Below, one piece after another: positions 43,051 through 53,609 of a stretch of 64,000 nt of DNA. Origin of the DNA: Tissierellales bacterium. Its GTDB lineage: Bacteria > Bacillota > Clostridia > Tissierellales > Sedimentibacteraceae. Under the pieces are notes generated by a model. It ran no database searches, had not been told where the DNA came from, and worked only from the letters and a program-made list of their open reading frames with translations. The stretch covers positions 1 to 64,000 of the forward strand of contig JAHDQO010000002.1 in the NCBI GenBank assembly GCA_018433765.1. The letters run 5' to 3'. Numbering within the stretch: position 1 is the stretch's first letter; the number at the start of each line of letters is the position of its first letter. Both the position numbers and the translations under genes were made by a program.

Positions 43051-45189
43051 ATGAAAAAACGTAACAATAAAAAAGCTCCTAACGTAAAGAATAAAAAAAG
43101 AATGTTATTTCTTTTACTTGGGTTTTGTATTGTTACTATAGGCTTAATAATAAGGTTAGGATACATACAGATATTACAAGGAAATGATTTAAAAAAGCAA
43201 GCTCTTGAGCAATGGGCAAGGGACATAACCATAAATGCTAAAAGAGGAACAATTTATGATGCTAAAGGTAAGAAATTAGCTGTTAGTATAAATACGGATA
43301 CTGTAATATGTTTTCCACAAGATGTAATGAAAGCTAGTACTAAAAAAGGAACTGCAATTAATGATAATATCCAAACAGATAGCAAAATATTACAAATTAT
43401 AAACAGTATATCAAATATAATTAGAAATAAGAAACCTATAAAGCAACAATCTGAAGAAAATAAAATAGATGTTAAGACTCCAGAAGAGATTGCTGAAACA
43501 TTATCAAATATTTTAGAAATGGATTATGAAGAGCTTTACGAAAAGATAACAAAAAATAGCAAGTATGTAATAGTAAAAAAATGGATAACTAGAGAACAAG
43601 TTGAACAAATACGAGAAGCTGATTTGAGTGGAATTAACATAATAGATGATACTAAAAGAGTATATCCATATGAAAATTTTGCATCGTACATATTAGGATT
43701 TACAAGTGTTGATCAAGAAGGATTATATGGAATAGAAAGTACATATAATAAGTATTTAACAGGAGTCTCAGGTAGATGGGTTGTTAATACAGATGGAAAT
43801 GGTAGAGAACTTCCATATGGGTTTGATGAGTATTACGAACCTCAAAATGGTTTAAGTGTTGTCCTTACATTGGACGAAACTATACAGCATTTTGCAGAAA
43901 AAGCAGCTGAAAGAGCATATGTAGATAATAATGCTTTGAAAGCAACTGTTTTAGTTATGGATCCTAATAGTGGAGATATTTTAGCCATGTCTAGTAAGCC
44001 TGACTATGACCCAAATAATCCTAGAGAACCTTTAGATGAGACGAAAAAACAAGAATGGGAAAACTTATCATCACAAGAGTTACAAAAAGAGTGGTTTGAT
44101 ATGTGGAGAAATCCTATTGTTAATGATATATATGAACCAGGATCAACTTTTAAACTCGTAACAACAGCAATAGCACTTGAAGAAAATAAGACATCCATGG
44201 ACCACACATATTACTGTGATGGTTATGTTAGAGAAGTAAAAAGTTATAAACCTATAAAGTGCTGGCGTTATTATAATCCTCATGGAAGTCAGACATTAGC
44301 AGAGGCTTTGCAGAATTCTTGTAACGATGCATTGGCTAGAATAGGTCTTGATATAGGTAAAGACTTATTTTATAAATATCTTAAAGCATTAGGGTTTGGA
44401 GAAAAAACAGGTATAGATTTAAATGGAGAAGCAAGTGGAATTGTAAATCATCCATCTTATATGAAAGATGTAAATGTAGTTACACAATCTTTTGGTCAAG
44501 GAATATCTGTAACACCACTTCAGCTGGTAAATGCTGTTTCTGCAATAGTTAATGGTGGTAACTTAATGGAGCCAAGGATTGTTAAGGAACTGATAGACGA
44601 AGAAGGTAATGTAATAGAAGAATTTGAACCAGTTATAAAGAGAAAAGTTTTTTCTGTAGAAACAACAAAAGATATGCTTGATATTATGGAATCAGTAGTA
44701 ACTGAAGGTTCAGGTAAAAATGCTTATATTCCTGGTTATAGTGTAGGAGGAAAAACTGGTACAGCCCAAAAAGTTATTGATGGAAAATATGCTGAAGGTA
44801 AATATGTAACATCTTTTATTGCAGCAGCACCTACATATGATCCTAAGCTTGTTGTATTAATGACTATAGATGAACCAACCGGAGGCTCATATTATGGAAG
44901 TATAATTGCTGCACCACTTGTAGGAGAAATTATAAATGAAACTCTAAAATATATGGATGTAGAACCGCAATATACAGAACAGGAATTAGGATTAATTGAG
45001 AAGTCATATGTTGAAGTTCCTGAAGTTCGCGGTAAAACAATAGAAGAAGCAAGTAAATTATTAAGCAAAATAGGTCTTGATCATAATATAACATTGGATA
45101 TTGATTCTGATACTATTGTAAAAGATCAATTTCCACAACCTGGTACTGAAGTACTAAAAGATTCACTTATTACATTAATGATGAACTAA
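43051..45189 (+). CDS. spoVD: SpoVD/FtsI-type penicillin-binding protein with PASTA domain
   Basis: Class B transpeptidase, 712 aa. One N-terminal helix (residues 15-37), dimerisation domain, then the catalytic domain with S-T-F-K (G-S-T-F-K-L-V-T), S-C-N (N-S-C-N-D-A-L) and K-T-G (G-K-T-G-T-A-Q-K). The last 70 residues (V-P-E-V-R-G-K-T-I-E-E-A) are a PASTA domain, typical of SpoVD and some FtsI. As the only such gene in this cluster it may serve both division and spore cortex, or only one of them; this cannot be told here. Confidence 0.92.
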   Translation: MKKRNNKKAPNVKNKKRMLFLLLGFCIVTIGLIIRLGYIQILQGNDLKKQALEQWARDITINAKRGTIYDAKGKKLAVSINTDTVICFPQDVMKASTKKGTAINDNIQTDSKILQIINSISNIIRNKKPIKQQSEENKIDVKTPEEIAETLSNILEMDYEELYEKITKNSKYVIVKKWITREQVEQIREADLSGINIIDDTKRVYPYENFASYILGFTSVDQEGLYGIESTYNKYLTGVSGRWVVNTDGNGRELPYGFDEYYEPQNGLSVVLTLDETIQHFAEKAAERAYVDNNALKATVLVMDPNSGDILAMSSKPDYDPNNPREPLDETKKQEWENLSSQELQKEWFDMWRNPIVNDIYEPGSTFKLVTTAIALEENKTSMDHTYYCDGYVREVKSYKPIKCWRYYNPHGSQTLAEALQNSCNDALARIGLDIGKDLFYKYLKALGFGEKTGIDLNGEASGIVNHPSYMKDVNVVTQSFGQGISVTPLQLVNAVSAIVNGGNLMEPRIVKELIDEEGNVIEEFEPVIKRKVFSVETTKDMLDIMESVVTEGSGKNAYIPGYSVGGKTGTAQKVIDGKYAEGKYVTSFIAAAPTYDPKLVVLMTIDEPTGGSYYGSIIAAPLVGEIINETLKYMDVEPQYTEQELGLIEKSYVEVPEVRGKTIEEASKLLSKIGLDHNITLDIDSDTIVKDQFPQPGTEVLKDSLITLMMN

Positions 45190-45195
45190 ATAAAT

Positions 45196-45230
45196 AGCAA
45201 CTTCAGATACAATAATTGAAGTTGCTTTTT
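45196..45230 (+). terminator. Intrinsic terminator after the transpeptidase gene
   Basis: AGCAACTTCA, 11-base loop, complement and T-run. It splits the dcw cluster into two transcription units. TATAAT at 45348 may start the next one, but its -35 is weak. Confidence 0.8.
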
Positions 45231-45388
45231 AAATATGTTACTATAAAACATGTGTAAATAAAAATAATATATATTAATTATTACTAAAAGCTTTATAAGG
45301 CGAACTAAAAAAGAGTAACTATAAAGTTTCTAATTTTTAATTTTCTTTATAATAATTACTAAAAATATAAAAAGGAATGGAAACGGTT

Positions 45389-46867
45389 ATGATAATAAAG
45401 AAACTTTTAAAAGAAATTAATTGTTTAAATTATATAGGAAAAGAAGATATAGATATAGATAGTATAACTTATGATTCTAGAAAAGTTAAAACTGGATGTA
45501 TCTTTGCAGCTATAACAGGTTTTAAAATTGATGGACATGATTTTATTAAGGACGCAGTAGAAAATGGAGCTTCTGCTGTGATTTGTGAATATATACCAGA
45601 CAGTATGATTGGAAAATCTAATTTTATTTTAGTTAATTCATCAAGAAAATCTATGTCCGAAATTTCGAACATAATATATAATAAGCCTTCTGAGAAAATA
45701 AAAATCATTGGTGTAACTGGAACAAATGGCAAAACTAGTATAACTTATCTATTGAAATCCATATTTGAATATAATAATAATAAAACTGGTGTTATTGGAA
45801 CTATGGGAGCTTTAGTATATGATAAAAAGATTAAGTTGAATAATACAACACCTGAATCTGCTGATATTCAAAAAATTCTTAGCGATATGAATCAAGAAAA
45901 TATTAAATATGCTTTTATGGAAGTTTCATCACATGCACTTGAACTTAATAGAGTAGATGATGTTTCTATAGATGTAGGTATATTTACTAATCTTACTAGA
46001 GATCATTTAAATTTTCATGGTAGTATGGATAATTATTACGAAGCTAAGAAAAAGTTGTTTTTAAAAGCAAATATGAATAATATCATTAATATTGATGATA
46101 AATATGGCGATAAGTTATATAAGGAATTAAAATTAAGCAATATTAATGCCGTTAGTTACAGTATAGATAAAGATGCTGACTATAGAGCAGAAAATCTGTG
46201 TACAGAAGTAGGGGGTACTAGTTTTAATTTAATATTTAAAGGTAATAATAGAAAAGTAAAAATTAAAACACCAGGAAGATTTAGCGTACATAATAGTCTT
46301 GCGGCTATTGCTGCAGCACATAACTTTGGTATATCCATAGATGATATAATAGAAGCATTAGATAATTGTGAAGGTGTTTCTGGTCGCTTCGAAGTATTAA
46401 AAACTGAGTTAGATTGTACTATCATACTTGATTTTGCACATACACCTGATGGCTTAGAAAAAGTAATGCAAACTATCAAGGAATTTGCAAAAGGACGTAA
46501 AATTGTTCTTTTTGGTGCAGGCGGTGAAAGAGATGTATCAAGGAGATCTTTAATGGGAGAAGTAGCTGGAAAATATTGTGATACTTGTGTGTTAACTTCA
46601 GATAATCCGAGATTCGAAGATCCATACAAAATATGTGAAGAAATTGCAAAAGGGGTAGAACTATATCATAATAATTATAAAATAATTATAGAAAGAGAAA
46701 AAGCTATAGAATATGTAATAGAAAACTATAAAAGTGGGGATGTTATTTTATTAGCAGGTAAAAGTACTGAACCTTATCAAGTAATTGGTAGCGAAAAGGT
46801 TCCGTACGACGAAAAAACAATAGCTAAAAGAATTATAAGGATAAAAGAGAAAAAAATAGAATTATAA
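45389..46867 (+). CDS. murE: UDP-MurNAc-tripeptide synthetase MurE
   Basis: Adds the third residue to the peptidoglycan stem peptide. About 492 aa: ATP site G-V-T-G-T-N-G-K-T, then N-L-T-R-D-H-L-N-F-H-G and S-D-N-P-R-F-E-D-P. D-N-P-R is the motif linked to meso-diaminopimelate use. I favour the ATG at 45389 (AAGGA 12 bases upstream); the ATG at 45377 is only 2 bases from that site. Confidence 0.93.
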   Translation: MIIKKLLKEINCLNYIGKEDIDIDSITYDSRKVKTGCIFAAITGFKIDGHDFIKDAVENGASAVICEYIPDSMIGKSNFILVNSSRKSMSEISNIIYNKPSEKIKIIGVTGTNGKTSITYLLKSIFEYNNNKTGVIGTMGALVYDKKIKLNNTTPESADIQKILSDMNQENIKYAFMEVSSHALELNRVDDVSIDVGIFTNLTRDHLNFHGSMDNYYEAKKKLFLKANMNNIINIDDKYGDKLYKELKLSNINAVSYSIDKDADYRAENLCTEVGGTSFNLIFKGNNRKVKIKTPGRFSVHNSLAAIAAAHNFGISIDDIIEALDNCEGVSGRFEVLKTELDCTIILDFAHTPDGLEKVMQTIKEFAKGRKIVLFGAGGERDVSRRSLMGEVAGKYCDTCVLTSDNPRFEDPYKICEEIAKGVELYHNNYKIIIEREKAIEYVIENYKSGDVILLAGKSTEPYQVIGSEKVPYDEKTIAKRIIRIKEKKIEL

Positions 46868-46876
46868 GGTGGAGAC

Positions 46877-47851
46877 ATGCAGTTAAATATTAATATTATT
46901 AGAGTTATTATTGTTTCATTTATTATATCTTTAGGGTTAGGACCTATAGTAATCCCAATATTAAAAAGGTTAAAAGTAGGACAAAGCATTAGAGAAGAGG
47001 GACCAAAATCTCATATTTCAAAGAGTGGAACGCCAACAATGGGAGGAATAATGATTATAATAGCAATAGCTATTGCTGTTATAACTAGTAGTTATTATAC
47101 TAAAGAAATATGGGCAATTCTCTTTTTTACTACAGGATTTGGACTTGTTGGGTTTGTAGATGATTATATTAAAGTAATTTTAAGAAGAAATTTAGGTTTA
47201 AAAGCATACCAAAAAATACTTGGACAGACGTTTTTTGCATTGTTACTTGCTATATATGGAGCAAACTACAGTATTGGAGGAACAAAACTTTTAATACCTT
47301 TTGTAAATATGTATATAGATTTAGGACCTTTCTATATACCTTTTACGGTATTTGTAGTTTTAGGGACTGTTAATAGTGTTAATTTAACAGATGGACTTGA
47401 TGGGTTGGCTTCTGGCATTACACTTATAGTTATGGCTACTTTCAGTTTGATAGCAAGCAATTTTGGTAAAATTAACAGTGACTATTATGCAGTGTCCATT
47501 ATCTCAGCATCAGTCTCTGGAGCATGCTTAGGATTTTTAAAGTACAATGCACATCCAGCTAAAGTTTTTATGGGAGATACAGGTTCTTTAGCTTTAGGTG
47601 GTGCGGTTGCTTCTGTAGCAATAGTAATGAATTTTACTTTGTTTATACCTATAATTGGAGGTATATACTTTATTGAAGCTGTATCTGTAATAATGCAAGT
47701 TGTTTATTTTAAGGCAACAGGTAAAAGAATTTTTAGGATGAGTCCATTACATCATCATTTTGAAGAAGGTGGATGGAAAGAAACAAAAGTTGTTGCAGTT
47801 TTTTGGATTGTCACTGTTATATTGGCATTTATTGGAATATACGCTGCATGA
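46877..47851 (+). CDS. mraY: Phospho-MurNAc-pentapeptide transferase MraY
   Basis: Makes lipid I on the membrane. 324 aa with ten helices; G-T-P-T-M-G-G at about residue 49, F-V-D-D-Y-I-K, N-L-T-D-G-L-D-G-L-A, M-G-D-T-G-S and P-L-H-H-H-F-E are all in place. AAGGTGGA precedes the ATG. Confidence 0.97.
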   Translation: MQLNINIIRVIIVSFIISLGLGPIVIPILKRLKVGQSIREEGPKSHISKSGTPTMGGIMIIIAIAIAVITSSYYTKEIWAILFFTTGFGLVGFVDDYIKVILRRNLGLKAYQKILGQTFFALLLAIYGANYSIGGTKLLIPFVNMYIDLGPFYIPFTVFVVLGTVNSVNLTDGLDGLASGITLIVMATFSLIASNFGKINSDYYAVSIISASVSGACLGFLKYNAHPAKVFMGDTGSLALGGAVASVAIVMNFTLFIPIIGGIYFIEAVSVIMQVVYFKATGKRIFRMSPLHHHFEEGGWKETKVVAVFWIVTVILAFIGIYAA

Positions 47852-47877
47852 TTACATAATAATTAGTAGGTGAGATA

Positions 47878-49242
47878 ATGAAAAATAAAAATGTGTTAGT
47901 AATAGGATTAGGTGTTTCAGGAATAGCATCAGTAAAGGCTTTAAGCAAATTAGGTTCGAATATTTTTGTTTATGATGATAAAACAAAAGAAGAACTAAAA
48001 GAAAAATTGATTACTTTAAAAAATTATAATATTAAATACTATTTTAAAAACTATGATTTTGATTTAAGAGATATAGACTTTGCAATAAAGAGTCCAGGTA
48101 TAAAATTAAATAATCCTTTGATAAAAAGATTACAAAATGAAAATATTTCAGTTATAGGCGATGTTGAAGCTGCTTATAAATATACTAACAAAAAAATAGT
48201 TGCTATTACTGGAACGAATGGTAAAACAACTACGACTACATTAATTGGTGAATTATTAAAATATAGCAATATAGATTGTAAAGTAACTGGAAATATTGGT
48301 TCAGGAATATTACTAGATGCTGTAGAATCAGACAAAGATGAAATTCTTGTCGCAGAAGTAAGTAGTTTTCAATTGGAAAGTACAGAAACTTTTAAACCTT
48401 ATATAAGTGTTATCACTAATATTACTCCAGATCATATAGATTGGCATAACGGTTATGAAAACTACATAAAATCTAAGTTTAAAGTTTTGAAAAATCAAGA
48501 TAAAAATGATTACTGTATTTTAAATTATGATGATTCTACTCTTAGAAAGAATGTAGATAAAATCAAGTCAGATATTATTTTTTTTAGTGCTAAATCAAAA
48601 TTAGATGAAGGTATATACATTAATAATAATAAAATTGTGTATGCAAAGAATAAAATTATAAATAACATAATTAATATTAACGAAATTTTCATTCCGGGTA
48701 AGCATAATCTTGAGAATGCAATGGCAGCAGCAGCAGCAGCTATTGTACTTAATGTACCTATCAAAATAATAAATAAAGTATTAAAAGAATTTAAAGGAAT
48801 AGAGCACAGACTTGAATTTGTTGGTGAATTTAGAGGAATTAAATATTATAATGATTCTAAAGGTACTAATGTAGAATCTTCAGTAAAGGCAGTAGAAGCA
48901 ATAGAAAAGCCTATAATATTAATTGCCGGTGGCTACGATAAATCATCAGATTTTGATGATTTTATTAGTTCTTTTGGTAGTAAGGTTAAGCATATGATAT
49001 TATTAGGAGATACTGCTGATAAGATAAGTTTATGTGCTAAAAAGCATGGATATAATGAATTTACTAAAGTTAAAGATATGGATGAAGCTGTAAAGCTATC
49101 ATTTGAAATAGGAAGTGTTGGAGATAATGTAGTTTTATCACCTGCTTGTGCTAGCTGGGATATGTACACCAGTTATGAAGTGAGGGGAAGAGATTTTAAA
49201 GAAAGGGTATTTAATTATGGGGGTGCAATCCACAACGAATAA
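47878..49242 (+). CDS. murD: UDP-MurNAc-L-Ala:D-Glu ligase MurD
   Basis: Adds D-glutamate. 454 aa: Rossmann start V-L-V-I-G-L-G-V-S-G, ATP site I-T-G-T-N-G-K-T-T-T, N-I-T-P-D-H-I-D-W-H and Y-N-D-S-K-G-T-N. TAGGTGA precedes the ATG. The 3' end overlaps ftsW by 26 bases, so translation of the two is linked. Confidence 0.96.
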   Translation: MKNKNVLVIGLGVSGIASVKALSKLGSNIFVYDDKTKEELKEKLITLKNYNIKYYFKNYDFDLRDIDFAIKSPGIKLNNPLIKRLQNENISVIGDVEAAYKYTNKKIVAITGTNGKTTTTTLIGELLKYSNIDCKVTGNIGSGILLDAVESDKDEILVAEVSSFQLESTETFKPYISVITNITPDHIDWHNGYENYIKSKFKVLKNQDKNDYCILNYDDSTLRKNVDKIKSDIIFFSAKSKLDEGIYINNNKIVYAKNKIINNIININEIFIPGKHNLENAMAAAAAAIVLNVPIKIINKVLKEFKGIEHRLEFVGEFRGIKYYNDSKGTNVESSVKAVEAIEKPIILIAGGYDKSSDFDDFISSFGSKVKHMILLGDTADKISLCAKKHGYNEFTKVKDMDEAVKLSFEIGSVGDNVVLSPACASWDMYTSYEVRGRDFKERVFNYGGAIHNE

Positions 49243-50338
49243 AAAGACATGTGATTGGGTGTTAGTATTTACTGTAATTATACTTGTACTTATTGGCTTT
49301 ATCATGGTTTATAGTGCAAGTTATCCAGATGGTTACTATAAATTTGGAGGAAATGGGTTCTATTTCTTGAAGAAGCAGTTAATTGCTGGTGCAGTAGGTA
49401 TAGTAGCAATGTTAATAGCTATGAATATTAATTATAGAATCTATAAAAAACTTAATAAAGTCATTTTTTTAGTTTGTATAGTAGCAGGAGTATCATTGTT
49501 TACAGCACATGGAACAGAAGCAAATGGTGCTCAAAGGTGGATAGATATAGCGGGAAATAGTGTACAGCCATCTGAGATAATAAAAATTGCTGGTGTTCTT
49601 TACATGGCTTATTTTCTCGAAAGCAAAAGTGCTGTAATATCTAAATTTAAAGCAGGTTTTATACCATCTATATTACTCATTGGACTTTTCAGCGGGTTAA
49701 TTGCTATACAAAAAGACCTTAGTACAAGTGCTGTATTAGCTTTAAGTTTAAGTATAATGTTTTTCGCTGCCGGAGCTAACATTTTATATTTTTTAGGGTT
49801 AGGCGCAGTTGGTACTTTAGGGGCAATATTTTTAATTGCTAAAGAACAATACAGAATAAATAGGGTGTTATCATTTTTAGACCCATTCAAGTATAAAATG
49901 ACTGTTGGGTGGCAAGTTGTTCAGTCATTATATGCTCTAGGTTCTGGTGGACTGTTTGGAATGGGTTTAGGAAAAAGCAGACAAAAGTTTTTCTATATAC
50001 CTGAACCATATAATGATTTTATATTTTCAATAATTGGTGAAGAAATGGGATTCATAGGATGTATATTAATCATACTACTTTTTGTAGTTGTAATTTGGAG
50101 AGGTATTAGGATTGCAATGAATGCACCTGATATGTTTGGTTCTTTTGTAGCTATAGGTATTACTTCAATTATTGGCATTCAGGCTTTAATACATATTGCT
50201 GTAGTTACTTCTTCTATGCCTCCAACTGGTATAGCACTTCCATTTATAAGTGCAGGAGGTACATCACTATTTGTTATGTTAGCATCAGTAGGAATTCTAT
50301 TAAATATTTCTAAATATTCAGATACGTATAGGAGTTAA
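49217..50338 (+). CDS. FtsW/SpoVE-type lipid II polymerase (SEDS)
   Basis: Glycan-polymerising membrane protein, 373 aa, ten helices. Typical: V-Y-S-A-S-Y-P near residue 30, K-K-Q-L, G-A-Q-R-W-I-D, Q-P-S-E-I-I-K, Q-K-D-L-S-T, and the end G-I-A-L-P-F-I-S-A-G-G-T-S-L. Between murD and murG, as in the spoVE/ftsW place of Firmicutes. GAAAGGG lies 9 bases before the ATG. Confidence 0.93.
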   Translation: MGVQSTTNKKTCDWVLVFTVIILVLIGFIMVYSASYPDGYYKFGGNGFYFLKKQLIAGAVGIVAMLIAMNINYRIYKKLNKVIFLVCIVAGVSLFTAHGTEANGAQRWIDIAGNSVQPSEIIKIAGVLYMAYFLESKSAVISKFKAGFIPSILLIGLFSGLIAIQKDLSTSAVLALSLSIMFFAAGANILYFLGLGAVGTLGAIFLIAKEQYRINRVLSFLDPFKYKMTVGWQVVQSLYALGSGGLFGMGLGKSRQKFFYIPEPYNDFIFSIIGEEMGFIGCILIILLFVVVIWRGIRIAMNAPDMFGSFVAIGITSIIGIQALIHIAVVTSSMPPTGIALPFISAGGTSLFVMLASVGILLNISKYSDTYRS

Positions 50339-50341
50339 AAT

Positions 50342-51469
50342 ATGAAAGTATTAATAACTGGTGGAGGAACCGGTGGGCATATTATGCCAGCGTTAGCTAT
50401 TGCACAAAAAATAATTGAAAAAAATTACAAAAATGATATATTATATGTAGGTACAAAAAATGGTCTTGAAAGCGAGCTTGTACCAAAAGAAGGTTTTAAG
50501 TTTAAAACTGTTAAAGCGACATACTTAGAGAGAAAAATTTCTTTAAAAAATGTAAAGACTATGTTCATTACTATAGAAGGTATACTCCAGTCGCTAAAAA
50601 TAATAAATAAATATAAACCTGATATAGTTATTGGAACAGGAGGCTATGTATGTGGTCCAGTTGTTTTAGCCGCATGTTTGAAGGGAATACCATCATTAAT
50701 TCATGAACAAAATGTTTTTCCTGGTATAACTAATAAAATATTATCTAAATTTATCACTAAAATTGCTATTAGTTTTTCAGATTCAGAGAAGTATTTTAAA
50801 TATAAAGATAAATTGGTTTTAACAGGTAACCCTGTTCGTAATGAAATTATAAATTATAATAGAAAAAAATCTCGTGAGAAATTTGGCATACGAAATAATG
50901 AAATCTTCATATACTCTTTTGGTGGTAGTGGTGGACAAAAAAGCTTAAATGATGCTATGATAGAGGTAATAAAAAACAATAAAAACAATAAAAAAATAAA
51001 AATTCTACATGTAACAGGAAAAAGGTTATATAATGAATTTTTATCAGACTTAAAAAATTCTAATATTATTACCTTACCACCAAATATTGAAATATTAGAA
51101 TATATGTATGATGCTCCGTCGGCATTAGCAGCTAGTGACTTAGTTATAGGTAGTTCTGGTGCTATAACAATTGCTGAAATAACAGCAATAGGTATACCTT
51201 CAATACTTATTCCTAAGGCATATACTGCTGAAAATCATCAAGAATATAACGCAAGAGCATTAGAAAAAAAAGGTGCCGCAAAAGTATTGCTTGAGAAAGA
51301 GATAACTGGCGAAAAGTTAGAATCCACTATAAATAGTATTATTAATGATAATGAGGTATTAAAAAAAATGTCTATAAATTCTAAAAAATTAGGTAAAGTA
51401 AATGCAAAAGATAAAATATATAACACAATTGTTGAATTATCTAGCATTAGCTCTCGTAGTAACAAGTAA
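50342..51469 (+). CDS. murG: Undecaprenyldiphospho-MurNAc-pentapeptide GlcNAc transferase MurG
   Basis: Makes lipid II. 375 aa: T-G-G-G-T-G-G-H-I-M-P-A near the start, G-T-G-G-Y-V-C-G-P, E-Q-N-V-F-P-G, S-F-G-G-S-G-G-Q and S-S-G-A-I-T-I-A-E. TAGGAG precedes the ATG, 3 bases after the ftsW stop. Confidence 0.96.
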   Translation: MKVLITGGGTGGHIMPALAIAQKIIEKNYKNDILYVGTKNGLESELVPKEGFKFKTVKATYLERKISLKNVKTMFITIEGILQSLKIINKYKPDIVIGTGGYVCGPVVLAACLKGIPSLIHEQNVFPGITNKILSKFITKIAISFSDSEKYFKYKDKLVLTGNPVRNEIINYNRKKSREKFGIRNNEIFIYSFGGSGGQKSLNDAMIEVIKNNKNNKKIKILHVTGKRLYNEFLSDLKNSNIITLPPNIEILEYMYDAPSALAASDLVIGSSGAITIAEITAIGIPSILIPKAYTAENHQEYNARALEKKGAAKVLLEKEITGEKLESTINSIINDNEVLKKMSINSKKLGKVNAKDKIYNTIVELSSISSRSNK

Positions 51470-51523
51470 AAATGTATTGCATAACATGAACTATATATGT
51501 TTGCTTGTAACTGGAGGGGTAAA

Positions 51524-52786
51524 ATGAGCAGTTTTATTATAGAAGGCACAAATGAGCTTTGCGGTGAAGTTGAAATAAGTGGTTCTAAAAATTCAGCACT
51601 CCCTATATTAGCAAGTACTGTACTTGATGGTAGAGAGTACATAATAAAAAATATTCCAGATATAAGAGATGTTAGGATGATGCTTGACATTCTTAAAAAA
51701 CTTGGATGTGCAGTTGATTATGATTGTGGAGTAGTTAGAATAAATACTACTAATTTAAATTCTTATGTAGTACCTGAATTGTTAGTTAAAGAAATTAGAT
51801 CATCAATTATTTTAATGGGTGCAATGTTAGGTAGAATGGGAAAAGTAGAAATATGCTATCCGGGTGGTTGCGAGATAGGGTTAAGACCTATAGACTTACA
51901 TTTAAAAGGTTTAAAAAAATTAGGAATCAGCATAAATGAGAAAAATGGAATGTTGGATTGTAATGCTAATAATATGAAAGGGTGCGACATACATTTAGAT
52001 TATCCTAGTGTTGGTGCTACTGAAAATATTATACTTGCAGCAGTTAAATGTAAGGGATTTACCACAATTCAAAATGCAGCAAAAGAACCTGAAATAGTTG
52101 ATTTGCAAAACTTTTTGAATTTGTGTGGTTATAGGGTTAATGGTGCAGGAACTAGTACAATTACAATAATAGGTAAAAAAATTAATGATAAAACTAGTTT
52201 AGATTATAAAATTATATCAGATAGAATAGAAGCAGGTACATTTTTAGCTGTAGCAGCTATGGCAAAGAGTGATTTATTAATTAAGAATGCAGATAGAAAG
52301 CATTTTAATTCAGTAACATCTATTCTTGAAGATGCAGGATGTAATTTGATTGAAGACAATAACGAATTGAGAATTAAGTGCAGCAGGAGAATCAAGGCGG
52401 CTGAAATTATAAGAACACAGCCATATCCAGGATTTCCTACTGATATGCAGGCTCAGATTATGGCGGCTTTTTCCATTGCAGACGGAACAACTATAATTAA
52501 AGAAACTGTATTTGAAAACAGATTTAAGCATGTTCCGGAGCTAATTAAAATGGGTGCAGATATTAAGATAATAGGAAAAGCGGCTGTAATAAATGGTACT
52601 GAGAAGTTATATGGAGCTGATGTCGATGCTAAAGATTTAAGAGGTGGAGCAGGACTAGTGATAGCAGCTCTTGCAGCAGAAGGAAAAACTAAAATTAATA
52701 ATGTATATCACATTGATAGAGGATATGAAAATTTCATCAATAAATTATGTAAACTTGGAGTAAAAATAGAAAAAACGAGTGGCTGA
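51524..52786 (+). CDS. murA: UDP-GlcNAc 1-carboxyvinyltransferase MurA
   Basis: First committed step of peptidoglycan synthesis. 420 aa: I-S-G-S-K-N-S-A-L-P, then I-C-Y-P-G-G-C-E-I-G-L-R-P with the fosfomycin-reactive cysteine, and Q-P-Y-P-G-F-P-T-D-M-Q-A. The ATG at 51524 follows GGAGGGG; the frame upstream to 51497 lies before that site. Confidence 0.96.
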   Translation: MSSFIIEGTNELCGEVEISGSKNSALPILASTVLDGREYIIKNIPDIRDVRMMLDILKKLGCAVDYDCGVVRINTTNLNSYVVPELLVKEIRSSIILMGAMLGRMGKVEICYPGGCEIGLRPIDLHLKGLKKLGISINEKNGMLDCNANNMKGCDIHLDYPSVGATENIILAAVKCKGFTTIQNAAKEPEIVDLQNFLNLCGYRVNGAGTSTITIIGKKINDKTSLDYKIISDRIEAGTFLAVAAMAKSDLLIKNADRKHFNSVTSILEDAGCNLIEDNNELRIKCSRRIKAAEIIRTQPYPGFPTDMQAQIMAAFSIADGTTIIKETVFENRFKHVPELIKMGADIKIIGKAAVINGTEKLYGADVDAKDLRGGAGLVIAALAAEGKTKINNVYHIDRGYENFINKLCKLGVKIEKTSG

Positions 52787-52787
52787 T

Positions 52788-53609
52788 ATGAGTAATAGAA
52801 AAAACATTAAAACAAAAAAGAAGAAAAAGAAAAAGAAAAATAGTAATATAAAAAAAAGAAAACTTACCAGTGCAGCAGCTATTTTAAGTGCTGCTGTTGT
52901 GGTAATAATTATACTGTTTATTCTTATATTTAAGACAAGCATCTTTGAAATAAAAAAAATATATGTAAAAGGAAATGTTAAATATAATAATAATTATATA
53001 ATAGAAAAATCTGGAGTTAAAATAGGAGAAAAGATATATGATGTAAGAAAGAAGAATATTATACAGAATATTACAGATGATCCATATGTAAAAAGTGTAT
53101 TAGTATCATATAGTCTTCCAGATAAATTAAACATAGCTATAATAGAACGTACAGAACAAATAATAATTGTGAATAATGGTAAATATATAATATCAGACAT
53201 AGATGGTTATGCTTTAAGAGAAGAGACTTATTTAGATAGTAATTTAATTACTATTGAAAGTTTCATAAATGTGATATACAATATAGGGAAATCTATAAAA
53301 TTTGAGGATGCGGACTATAGTAATAAAGTTTTTAATCTTATTAATTATGTGATTGAAAATTATGGCAGTGATACAATAAAAAATATTATAATTTATGATT
53401 TACAAACTGTCAAATTAGAAACAAAGTATGGAACTGCAATAAAATTTGATATAAATGAAGACTTTAATTATCAATTAGAATTTAGTTTGCAAATAATAAA
53501 TAGTAGGATGGAAAATGGTAAAACTATACAAGGTGAAATAGATTTTAAAAAAGGAGAAAATCCAATATATACAGATAATAATAATCTGGGGGTAGATAGT
53601 AATGAATAA
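52788..53609 (+). CDS. divIB: Cell division protein DivIB/FtsQ
   Basis: 273 aa. A lysine-rich cytoplasmic start (nine Lys in a row near residue 10), one helix (about 33-53), then a POTRA domain (F-E-I-K-K-I-Y-V-K-G-N-V, then V-R-K-K-N-I-I) and a beta domain. Links FtsL/DivIC to the transpeptidase in the septum. The start is 1 base after the murA stop; a GTG at 52779 is rejected because it lies inside murA. Confidence 0.88.
   Translation: MSNRKNIKTKKKKKKKKNSNIKKRKLTSAAAILSAAVVVIIILFILIFKTSIFEIKKIYVKGNVKYNNNYIIEKSGVKIGEKIYDVRKKNIIQNITDDPYVKSVLVSYSLPDKLNIAIIERTEQIIIVNNGKYIISDIDGYALREETYLDSNLITIESFINVIYNIGKSIKFEDADYSNKVFNLINYVIENYGSDTIKNIIIYDLQTVKLETKYGTAIKFDINEDFNYQLEFSLQIINSRMENGKTIQGEIDFKKGENPIYTDNNNLGVDSNE

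Noticed and set aside
46180-46629. 149-codon minus-strand frame
   Set aside because: Antisense to murE, whose motifs are intact; no start signal.
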